Shown here in pieces: positions 1 through 3,903 of a DNA stretch of 8,316 bases (position 1 is its first letter; each line of letters opens with the position of its first letter). The stretch is from an uncultured Ruminococcus sp. GTDB taxonomy: Bacteria; Bacillota_A; Clostridia; Oscillospirales; Ruminococcaceae. Made by a program: the position numbers and the translations under genes. Location: the NCBI GenBank assembly GCA_902782875.1, contig CACZPE010000379.1, positions 1 through 8,316 on the forward strand, written 5' to 3'. Below the pieces are notes generated by a model, which was given only the letters and a program-made list of their open reading frames with translations, had not been told where the DNA came from and did no database searches.

Positions 1-37
1 AAAGACTTCTTGTTCATAAAAACCTCCGCAAAAAAGA

Positions 38-87
38 AATATGGTGAATGGACACAGTTTCACAAAGAACTGTCCATCCACCATATT
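38..87. repeat. Long imperfect inverted repeat (hairpin)
   Basis: The two arms pair from AATATGGTG...ATGGAC on the left to GTCCAT...CACCATATT on the right. There is one A/C mismatch, an AC dinucleotide bulge, and an inner AGTT/AACT continuation around the loop TCACAAAG, giving about 19 paired positions. Read on the minus strand the stem is followed by TTTCTTTTTT, so it could act as a leftward terminator. Read on the plus strand it ends a few bases before a ribosome-binding-like GAAGGGGAG (91-99), so it could also be a leader hairpin or an element end. Its role is not decided by the sequence. Confidence 0.7.
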
Positions 88-101
88 ATTGAAGGGGAGA
101 A

Positions 102-353
102 ATGAAAAAAATGATGCAAACGTGTTATCCATCGTTGCAAGCACATTATACCAAATTTACATTAAAAAGTCAATCCAATTTTGAGGATTCCCAGAAAACC
201 ATTCCAATTCGCAAGAATTCTTGGGTTCTTGGGTTCCTTGTGCAAAAATGGGCCATTCCTCATATTTGTCGGTATGCTAAGAACATACCAAGGAAGTATC
301 ACAAACAAAAAGAAAGTTCAGTCAGCGGTTATAGACCGTTGGCTTTTATATAA
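102..353 (+). CDS. Doubtful 83-aa ORF, no recognised family
   Basis: An ATG follows GAAGGGGAG at about 3 nt and opens an 83-codon frame. The predicted protein has no signal peptide, membrane segment or motif that I recognise, and its second half is rich in Lys, Arg and Tyr. The DNA beneath it carries a 12-bp palindrome (212-223), a tandem 8-bp repeat (221-236) and an inverted repeat (271-289), which fits a non-coding regulatory stretch better than a gene. The start context (GGAG, AAATG, A-run, ATG) closely resembles that of the real gene at 386, so the start region may be a decayed duplicate. I think it is more likely not a gene. Confidence 0.2.
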   Translation: MKKMMQTCYPSLQAHYTKFTLKSQSNFEDSQKTIPIRKNSWVLGFLVQKWAIPHICRYAKNIPRKYHKQKESSVSGYRPLAFI

Positions 354-385
354 ATAAACAGCTATTGTAAAGGAGAAATGAAAAA
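105..385 (+). other. Dyad-rich leader upstream of the 127-aa gene
   Basis: If the 83-aa frame is not real, this stretch is non-coding. It holds a perfect palindrome CAAGAATTCTTG (212-223), a tandem direct repeat of TTGGGTTC (221-228 and 229-236), and the inverted repeat GGTATG/CATACC (271-276 and 284-289). A short CGGT/ACCG hairpin lies at about 323-335. It ends with AAAGGAG (369-375) and two closely spaced ATGs. The first (378) encodes only three residues and its TGA overlaps the second ATG (386). No clear -35/-10 pair was found; an AT-rich TATATAAAT lies just before the ribosome binding site. Confidence 0.4.
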
Positions 386-769
386 ATGAAACTGACAACA
401 GAAGAAAAGGCAAAGCTGAAATCCAATATTGAGAAAATCAAGGCATACATCGAAGCCGAAATCAGCCCGAAGCTCTGTGGTGAAGCGATTACTGTCTATT
501 TTGGCAATGTGGTACACTTTGCCAACGGCACCACCGGGAAGAAGTATCGTCTCTATGTAGACGGACGCAGTGTTAGCGGAGGTGCAGGGAATCTGCTCAT
601 GAACCTGCTGCCAACCGGCACGCAGAAATTCGGCTGTTCTGACTTCTGCACTCGTTCGGATGCTGGCCTTGAGCTGATTCATTCGTGGCCTGCTATCAAG
701 CAGGAACTACTCCAAAAGGTGCAGAATGTTGCGGAGCGCAAAAGCAGCCTTGATAATTTTGAACTTTGA
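386..769 (+). CDS. Unrecognised 127-aa protein, probably of a mobile element
   Basis: I do not recognise this family. The start at ATG 386 is supported by AAAGGAG ten nt upstream. Residues 4-28 look like a charged amphipathic helix. The middle (33-85) contains several likely beta strands and a Gly-rich turn (about 64-68), and residues 103-118 look helical. There is no signal peptide or membrane segment, so it is probably cytoplasmic. Its first residues, LTTEEKAKLKSNI (3-15), closely match LTTEEKATLWKNI (18-30) of the HD protein that begins 15 nt after this stop, which suggests a shared interaction motif or a partial duplication. The two genes are almost certainly co-transcribed. Arg codons are mostly CGN, unlike serS to the right. 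Confidence 0.8.
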   Translation: MKLTTEEKAKLKSNIEKIKAYIEAEISPKLCGEAITVYFGNVVHFANGTTGKKYRLYVDGRSVSGGAGNLLMNLLPTGTQKFGCSDFCTRSDAGLELIHSWPAIKQELLQKVQNVAERKSSLDNFEL

Positions 770-784
770 AAGAGAGGATAAGCA

Positions 785-1687
785 ATGTTGAGCAATGTGA
801 AACTGACTGCGGCCAATGTCCCACACAAGGAAAGCCTGACCACGGAAGAGAAGGCAACTCTTTGGAAGAACATTTCTTCAGCCCTTATTGAGACTGGTCG
901 TCCAGGCATCAAGCGACTCCTGAACTGGATGCAGTCGGACTGTGGAAACGGCGTGATGAACTACGTCAATGCGCCCGCATCTACGAAGTACCACGGGAAC
1001 TATCCTGGCGGTTTGATGGAGCATTCCTGGAATGTTTATGTATGGCTGACTATCATCGTAGGCAACGCCAACTCTATGAAGGACGCCGACGCGCAACTTC
1101 AAACTGAGGAAAGCAATGCCATGATGACGTCTGTTGCCATCGTCGCGCTTCTCCATGACATCTGCAAGGTCGGGTTCTATTCGATGGAACCGAAGAACCG
1201 GAAGACGTATGACGCGGAGAAGGTGAAAAACGCCCTTCAAAAGGACGTAAAGCACGACAGCCTCGGAGATTTCATCTGGGAGACGGTTATGAGCTACACC
1301 GTGACCGATACGCACAAGCTCGGCCACGGCGAGTCCTCCGTCGCCATCATTGAGAAATTCCTCGGAGTGTATGGCCTTACCACGGAAGAGCGCATGGCCA
1401 TTCGCTACCACATGGGAGACTTTGAAAACGAGCGCGAAACCAGCGATGTTTATAATCGCTACCCGCTCGCTGCCATGCTCCACATGGCGGACCTTGCTGC
1501 GACCTATCTGGAAGAGCGTGAGTGTACGGACCAGATGGATGTATTCTGGGATACCGTTAAGGCGTTTGCGCGGCCGGTCAAAGCCCCTGAGCAGGCTCAG
1601 CCCGCCATGGCGGATGCACCTAAGCCTGATGCAGAAACGCCCGCAAAGCAGGAAATGCCTCGCGGCCCGTTTCCGGGGCAGGGCTGA
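785..1687 (+). CDS. HD-domain phosphohydrolase/nuclease, YhaM-like core
   Basis: This is a 300-aa HD-superfamily protein. The visible metal-binding pattern is H70 in KYHGNYPGGLMEHS, H80 in the same motif, H124-D125 in LLHDICK, H181 in LGHGE, H209 in RYHMG and D236 in MLHMADLA. The Y-x-GGL-x-EH...HD-x-x-K arrangement is that of the HD domain in YhaM-type 3'-5' exoribonucleases (family knowledge). However, no N-terminal OB-fold is visible, only about 55 residues that begin with a LTTEEKA motif shared with the upstream protein. Residues 264-300 form a Pro/Ala-rich, probably disordered tail. Related HD proteins hydrolyse phosphodiesters of RNA or nucleotides; the substrate here is unknown. A weak AGAGAGGA precedes ATG 785. 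It forms an operon with the 127-aa gene and possibly the 66-aa gene. Confidence 0.85.
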   Translation: MLSNVKLTAANVPHKESLTTEEKATLWKNISSALIETGRPGIKRLLNWMQSDCGNGVMNYVNAPASTKYHGNYPGGLMEHSWNVYVWLTIIVGNANSMKDADAQLQTEESNAMMTSVAIVALLHDICKVGFYSMEPKNRKTYDAEKVKNALQKDVKHDSLGDFIWETVMSYTVTDTHKLGHGESSVAIIEKFLGVYGLTTEERMAIRYHMGDFENERETSDVYNRYPLAAMLHMADLAATYLEERECTDQMDVFWDTVKAFARPVKAPEQAQPAMADAPKPDAETPAKQEMPRGPFPGQG

Positions 1688-1737
1688 CATAAAGCAATGC
1701 AAAAGGTGTAAATTCCTACAACAAAACTGTGGATTAC

Positions 1738-1765
1738 GCTGGGCCTGACTCCTTGTCAGCCCAGC
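1738..1765 (+). other. Intergenic hairpin between HD gene and 66-aa gene
   Basis: GCTGGG (1738-1743) pairs with CCCAGC (1760-1765) and CTGAC (1745-1749) pairs with GTCAG (1755-1759). One C is bulged and the loop is TCCTT, giving an 11-bp stem. No U-run follows, so it is not a standard intrinsic terminator. It may be an mRNA processing or stability element that uncouples the small downstream gene from the HD gene. Confidence 0.55.
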
Positions 1766-1818
1766 CAATCTCACCACTAAAATGGAAGAACCGGAGTTAA
1801 AAAGGAGGAGAATGTACT

Positions 1819-2019
1819 ATGGAAAGAAATCTTGAGTTGACCATCCGTATGGATAACGACCATGTTGAAATCGACGTTTACGAACCCGAATCGGGGGAGT
1901 GTTCTCAAATCGACGCTCCGCTGAGCTTCGACGAGCATCCTGAGTTCGATGCAGCCGTAGGCAACGAAATCTACAGCTGGCTTTCGCTCTGGGCAGACGA
2001 GTTGGCTGGCCAGAACTAA
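1819..2019 (+). CDS. Small acidic 66-aa protein, unknown function
   Basis: The protein is strongly acidic, rich in Asp and Glu, with no signal peptide or membrane segment. A hydrophobic, Trp-containing helix (about 52-62, YSWLSLWADEL) follows a PEFDAAVG segment. Small acidic proteins of this kind are common in phages and conjugative elements; I do not recognise a family. A very strong AAAGGAGGAG (1801-1810) lies 8 nt before ATG 1819; an ATG at 1812 would give only a 7-residue peptide, so 1819 is chosen. A strong terminator starts 4 nt after the stop. Confidence 0.75.
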   Translation: MERNLELTIRMDNDHVEIDVYEPESGECSQIDAPLSFDEHPEFDAAVGNEIYSWLSLWADELAGQN

Positions 2020-2022
2020 TTG

Positions 2023-2053
2023 AAAGGCCCCCACAATTCTGGGGGCCTTTTTT
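2023..2053 (+). terminator. Rho-independent terminator after the 66-aa gene
   Basis: An 11-bp perfect stem, AAAGGCCCCCA with TGGGGGCCTTT, encloses the loop CAATTC, and the 3' arm runs into TTTTTT (2048-2053). It separates the protein-coding operon from the RNA array that begins about 45 nt later. Confidence 0.93.
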
Positions 2054-2063
2054 CATCATTTTA

Positions 2064-2092
2064 TTGACAATCAAGATGTTATGTGGTATAAT
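2064..2092 (+). promoter_or_regulatory. Perfect consensus sigma-A promoter of the tRNA-like array
   Basis: TTGACA (2064-2069) and TATAAT (2087-2092) are both exact consensus and separated by 17 bp, so transcription should start at about 2098-2100. The first tRNA-like element begins at 2122. The leader between them carries GAAGGAGG (2106-2113), an unexpected Shine-Dalgarno-like match in front of an RNA array. No other convincing promoter lies before the terminator at 2911, so the whole array is probably one transcript of about 850 nt. Confidence 0.92.
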
Positions 2093-2121
2093 ACAAACAT
2101 AAATTGAAGGAGGCAAAACAC

Positions 2122-2175
2122 GCGGGTGCTTCGGCAGGAGCAAATGCCCGTCGGTTCGAATCCGACCGCCCGCCA
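2122..2175 (+). ncRNA. Anticodon-armless tRNA-like element 1
   Basis: The acceptor strand GCGGGTG (2122-2128) pairs over 7 bp with CGCCCGC (2167-2173), with one T/G wobble. The T arm is GTCGG/CCGAC around TTCGAAT (2150-2166). Only 21 nt lie between acceptor and T arm. They form a D-like hairpin CTTC-GGCA-GGAG (2129-2140) plus a 9-nt linker, with no room for an anticodon arm. The 3' end reads C-CA followed by six T, so the first C of the apparent CCA is already paired to G1. Elements 2 and 3 have exactly the same spacing, which argues for a maintained structure rather than random decay. It cannot decode mRNA. Other possibilities are an RNase P/Z processing signal, a synthetase decoy or a pseudogene. 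Confidence 0.7.
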
Positions 2176-2214
2176 TTTTTTCTTTCTCCCTTTTCATTCA
2201 AATACATCTGCCCT

Positions 2215-2237
2215 GGCAGGCGGCGTCGTAGTCTGCC
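2215..2237 (+). ncRNA. Conserved array hairpin A
   Basis: GGCAGGC pairs with GTCTGCC over 7 bp with one G/T wobble, enclosing the 9-nt loop GGCGTCGTA. It lies between tRNA-like elements 1 and 2, after a pyrimidine-rich stretch. The same stem with a different loop recurs after elements 2, 3 and 4. A competing 5-bp pairing of the upstream TCTGC with GCAGG is also possible. No long U-run follows, so it is not a standard terminator. Confidence 0.65.
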
Positions 2238-2256
2238 TTTCTCCTTCAGTATATAT

Positions 2257-2310
2257 GCGGGTGCTCCGGCAGGGGCAAACGCTCGTCGGTTCGAATCCGA
2301 CCGTCCGCCA
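2257..2310 (+). ncRNA. Anticodon-armless tRNA-like element 2
   Basis: This is the second copy of the 54-nt element. GCGGGTG (2257-2263) pairs with CGTCCGC (2302-2308) through two G/T wobbles. The T arm GTCGG/CCGAC with loop TTCGAAT is at 2285-2301. The 21-nt middle folds as CTCC-GGCA-GGGG, which keeps the D-like stem of element 1 by changing T/G to C/G and T/A to T/G. That pair-preserving change supports selection on the fold. It ends CA followed by seven T. A TATATAT stretch directly precedes the 5' end and resembles an AU-rich pre-tRNA leader. Confidence 0.7.
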
Positions 2311-2348
2311 TTTTTTTCTTCTCCTTTTTTTACCCATACATCTGCCCC

Positions 2349-2371
2349 GGCAGGCGGCGTTATAGTCTGCC
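2349..2371 (+). ncRNA. Conserved array hairpin B
   Basis: The stem is GGCAGGC/GTCTGCC, the same as hairpin A, around the loop GGCGTTATA. The upstream context ACATCTGCCCC is nearly identical to that of hairpin A. It sits 38 nt after element 2 and 23 nt before element 3. Confidence 0.65.
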
Positions 2372-2394
2372 AATCCCCCCTTAAAGCAATATAT

Positions 2395-2448
2395 GCGGGC
2401 GCTTTGGTAGGAGAGCGCACTCGCCGGTTCAAATCCGGCCACCCGCCA
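2395..2448 (+). ncRNA. Anticodon-armless tRNA-like element 3
   Basis: GCGGGCG (2395-2401) pairs with CACCCGC (2440-2446) except for one C/A mismatch. The T arm is GCCGG/CCGGC around TTCAAAT (2423-2439), a 5-bp stem that differs from elements 1 and 2 but stays fully paired. The middle is again exactly 21 nt, with the D-loop-like TTGGTAG typical of real tRNAs. A D-type stem can form as CTTT/GGAG, or as GCGCT/AGCGC at the expense of the acceptor. There is no anticodon arm. It ends CA followed by six T. The more canonical D-loop suggests descent from an ordinary tRNA gene that lost its anticodon arm. Confidence 0.7.
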
Positions 2449-2481
2449 TTTTTTCAACTTTCTCCATTCATGAAGCGCCCT

Positions 2482-2504
2482 GGCAGGCGGCATTGTAGTC
2501 TGCT
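2482..2504 (+). ncRNA. Conserved array hairpin C
   Basis: GGCAGGC pairs with GTCTGCT around the loop GGCATTGTA. The terminal pair is G/T here instead of G/C, so pairing is preserved. It sits between elements 3 and 4. Confidence 0.6.
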
Positions 2505-2526
2505 TTCTCCTCTAAAAACTGTTTAT

Positions 2527-2607
2527 GCCGGCAGAAGTCTGGGCGGATTCAGCTTCTTAATCCAAAAGGATGTAGAGTTCACGGGTTCGAATCCCGTTGC
2601 TGGCGCA
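2527..2607 (+). ncRNA. Aberrant larger tRNA-like element 4
   Basis: The acceptor strand GCCGGCA (2527-2533) pairs fully with TGCTGGC (2598-2604), with one G/T wobble. The T arm is ACGGG/CCCGT around TTCGAAT (2581-2597). The middle is 47 nt, close to a class I tRNA, but no 7-nt anticodon loop can be drawn. A D-like arm fits at 2534-2550 (GAA...TTC with a GG-containing loop). Residues 2554-2577 fold into an extended hairpin, TTCT/AGAG plus ATCC/GGAT, capped by AAAA. An alternative is GGATT/AATCC (2545-2563) with a 9-nt loop. The 3' end is GCA, not NCCA. Its 5' end, GGCAGA...AGTCTG, resembles the array hairpin with its loop deleted, so it may be a fusion. Decoding function is unlikely. Confidence 0.6.
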
Positions 2608-2627
2608 CTCGTCGAGATTACGACCCC

Positions 2628-2650
2628 GGCAGACGGTCCCAAAGTCTGCC
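2628..2650 (+). ncRNA. Conserved array hairpin D
   Basis: GGCAGAC pairs perfectly with GTCTGCC around the loop GGTCCCAAA. The sixth pair is A/T here where copies A-C have G/T, again preserving the stem. It ends 10 nt before tRNA-Gln. Confidence 0.65.
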
Positions 2651-2660
2651 CGCGAAATAT

Positions 2661-2735
2661 TGAGGTGTAGCCAAGTGGTAAGGCATGGGACTTTGACTCC
2701 CTGACTCGCTGGTTCGAATCCAGCCATCTCAGCCA
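2661..2735 (+). tRNA. tRNA-Gln (anticodon TTG)
   Basis: This is a full cloverleaf of 75 nt with encoded GCCA. The acceptor TGAGGTG/CATCTCA has one G/T wobble, the D arm is GCC...GGC, and the anticodon loop CTTTGAC places TTG (Gln, CAA codons). The T arm is GCTGG/CCAGC. The outermost anticodon-stem pair is a T/T mismatch, mild wear consistent with an accessory tRNA. It begins 134 bp after element 4, continuing the array period. Confidence 0.93.
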
Positions 2736-2753
2736 TTCTCCCAAAGAAAAAAT

Positions 2754-2829
2754 GCTGGCATAGCTCAGTTGGCAGAGCGACGCACTCGTAATGCGTAGGT
2801 CGCCGGTTCAAGTCCGGCTCCCAGCCCCA
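2754..2829 (+). tRNA. tRNA-Thr (anticodon CGT)
   Basis: The 76-nt cloverleaf has acceptor GCTGGCA/TCCCAGC with a C/C mismatch at the sixth pair and D arm GCTC...GAGC. The anticodon stem ACGCA/TGCGT surrounds CTCGTAA (anticodon CGT, ACG codons). The T arm is GCCGG/CCGGC, and discriminator C plus CCA is encoded. Apart from the acceptor mismatch it appears functional. Confidence 0.93.
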
Positions 2830-2832
2830 TTT

Positions 2833-2908
2833 GGTCTCTTAGCTCAGTTGGTAGAGCACCTGACTGTTAATCAGGGTGTCGCTGGTTCGAGTCCAGCCGG
2901 GGGAGCCA
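2833..2908 (+). tRNA. tRNA-Asn (anticodon GTT) with defective acceptor stem
   Basis: The D arm (GCTC...GAGC), anticodon stem CTGAC with loop CTGTTAA (GTT), T arm GCTGG/CCAGC and terminal GCCA are all standard for tRNA-Asn. The 3' acceptor strand is CGGGGGA, but the seven bases expected to pair with it read GGTCTCT and match badly. Starting at 2835, TCTCTT can pair with GGGGGA through several G/T wobbles, but then positions 8 and 9 are missing. The gene therefore has about a 2-nt deletion or a replaced 5' strand. It may be a pseudogene, a chimera made by recombination at a tRNA integration site, or a tolerated variant. Confidence 0.8.
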
Positions 2909-2910
2909 GA

Positions 2911-2946
2911 AAATATCCGAACTTACATAAGTTCGGATATTTTTTT
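2911..2946 (+). terminator. Rho-independent terminator of the RNA array
   Basis: AAATATCCGAAC (2911-2922) pairs with GTTCGGATATTT (2931-2942). The stem can extend inward through TTA/TAA-type pairs, and a T-run follows to 2946. It starts 3 nt after the tRNA-Asn CCA and closes the transcript begun at about 2098. Confidence 0.95.
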
Positions 2947-3121
2947 CCCCGTAGCAATCACGAGACACTTGATTTCTCAAAGGACAAGACGTGTCCCATT
3001 CAGTATTTATGCGGTTTTGCGCGTTTCGTGTCCTTTCCTTTTTCTCCTTGGTGGTGTATGATAAAGATACAGAAAGGGAAAAACCCCCTGATCAACAAAA
3101 ACATCACAAAGGAGTTTACTT
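2947..3121 (+). other. Intergenic stretch, possible element/chromosome junction
   Basis: No gene is supported here. AAAGGACA (2979-2986) and TGTCCTTT (3029-3036) form an 8-bp inverted repeat, and GGACA/TGTCC (2982-2995) forms a small local hairpin. A TATGAT (3057-3062) could be the -10 of the next gene, but no good -35 pairs with it. AAAGGAG (3108-3114) is the ribosome binding site of the next gene. The style of sequence changes across this stretch, so a junction of accessory and chromosomal DNA is plausible but no att repeat was seen. Confidence 0.4.
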
Positions 3122-3316
3122 ATGAAAAATTCAACAACATCAACAATAATCCTTATCGCTCAGATAATCCTCGCAGTTGCAGCCGTTATCCTTCTGATAA
3201 TGAGCATGATGACAGAAGATCCTCACAATCATTATCTTTCCGCTTCCCTCGGCTGCATAAGCGTCAACACTCTTGTCAACATCCGCAGAATGGCTGTTGA
3301 AAAGAAAAAGCAATAA
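3122..3316 (+). CDS. Small 64-aa membrane protein, unknown function
   Basis: AAAGGAG lies 7 nt before ATG 3122. After a short Ser/Thr-rich start, residues 8-29 (ILIAQIILAVAAVILLIM region) form one clear transmembrane helix. A polar segment (TEDPHNH) and a weaker hydrophobic stretch (about 37-53) follow, then a basic tail ending in EKKKQ. Topology is probably one or two membrane passes. I do not recognise a family. It converges on the XRE regulator gene, and the two share one bidirectional terminator. Confidence 0.75.
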   Translation: MKNSTTSTIILIAQIILAVAAVILLIMSMMTEDPHNHYLSASLGCISVNTLVNIRRMAVEKKKQ

Positions 3317-3331
3317 GAAACAATACAAGAA

Positions 3332-3364
3332 AAACAGGCTGCAGGTTATCACTGCGGCCTGTTT
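3332..3364. terminator. Bidirectional terminator between convergent genes
   Basis: AAACAGGCTGCAG (3332-3344) pairs over 13 bp with CTGCGGCCTGTTT (3352-3364), with one T/G wobble and a 7-nt loop. On the minus strand it is followed by TTTTTCTTG; on the plus strand by TTTGCTT. The TGA stop of the minus-strand regulator lies in the loop, so its last four codons are part of the stem. Confidence 0.85.
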
Positions 3365-3894
3365 GCTTCATTATCAACGATTTTTTGCTTTGAGAAAAGC
3401 TGCTTTTTTATCTCGCGGAGTTTTCCTGCGTATTTGCTTGTTATTATCACTCCGAGCAAGATCGTACCGAGAGATATGCCGAGCAGTGTCCCCTGGAAGA
3501 AGTCGTAGAGCGAGCTGTTTATCTCGGGGCCTATGAACAGGATTACTATGTATGCTGCAAAGCACACAAATCCTCCTATAAAGATAAGGTGCATCCTTGC
3601 GGTAATGGCCGCCTTTTCGTCATTGGCCTTGTCCGCTATCATCACAGCGGTCTCGTTTGTATCCTCCGGCTCGCTGTCGGGTTCCCTGCGTTCGCCGTCA
3701 AGGAGCTCCCTCAGATCCACATCATAGAGATCCGCAAGCTCGATGAGCAGGGAAAGATCGGGCATATTGCTGCCCGTTTCCCATCGTGATACGGTGCGGC
3801 GCGATATATTGAACTGTTCCGCCAGCTGCTCCTGAGTCATACCCTTTTCTTTTCGCAGTTCCTTAAGGAAATTGCCTATTTTCTGCTGATCCAT
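3349..3894 (-). CDS. XRE-family regulator with two transmembrane segments
   Basis: This 181-aa protein starts with a Cro/C1-type helix-turn-helix domain (residues 5-63). MTQEQLAEQFNISRRTVSRWE is the two-helix DNA-reading unit and PDLSLLIELADLYDVDLRELL the following helices. A charged linker (67-100) leads to two hydrophobic helices, about 102-122 and 133-153, and a basic tail. It is therefore likely a membrane-tethered repressor. Such architectures are common in Bacillota, often beside membrane or surface proteins (family knowledge). It starts 9 nt after the stop of the secreted protein upstream and is probably expressed from that gene's promoter. The dyad in that promoter is a candidate autoregulatory operator (inference). 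No ligand is evident. Confidence 0.9.
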   Translation of the reverse strand: MDQQKIGNFLKELRKEKGMTQEQLAEQFNISRRTVSRWETGSNMPDLSLLIELADLYDVDLRELLDGERREPDSEPEDTNETAVMIADKANDEKAAITARMHLIFIGGFVCFAAYIVILFIGPEINSSLYDFFQGTLLGISLGTILLGVIITSKYAGKLREIKKQLFSKQKIVDNEANRPQ

Positions 3895-3903
3895 CGGGTC
3901 ACC

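Noticed and set aside
1685..1748. Cys-rich tail (C-x-x-C...C) in a second frame after the HD gene stop
   Set aside because: It looked like a small zinc-binding end, but no start codon or slippery site links it to the HD frame and no ribosome binding site precedes it.
878..1777. 299-aa minus-strand open frame opposite the HD gene
   Set aside because: It mirrors a real gene with HD motifs, has no recognisable domain, and its composition is that of an antisense shadow.
2122..2448. Ordinary tRNA-Gly genes interrupted by introns
   Set aside because: The GCGGG acceptor resembles tRNA-Gly, but only 21 nt lie between acceptor and T arm, so no anticodon arm or intron can be accommodated.
2122..2660. 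CRISPR-like array because of the regular 135-bp period
   Set aside because: The repeated parts fold as tRNA-like arms and hairpins, the units are too long and too diverged, and there are no identical short repeats with unique 30-40 nt spacers.
2104..2670. Plus-strand frames of 188 aa (from 2104) and 79 aa (from GTG 2126)
   Set aside because: Their repeated VGSNPT/RRFESDRPPFF-type segments are translations of T-arm and acceptor DNA; open frames through tRNA-like repeats are expected artefacts. The SD before GTG 2126 is recorded as a finding only.
2194..2811. Minus-strand frames with GFEPAS/GIRTRE-like repeats
   Set aside because: These are reverse translations of tRNA T arms (typical spurious peptides), with no ribosome binding sites.
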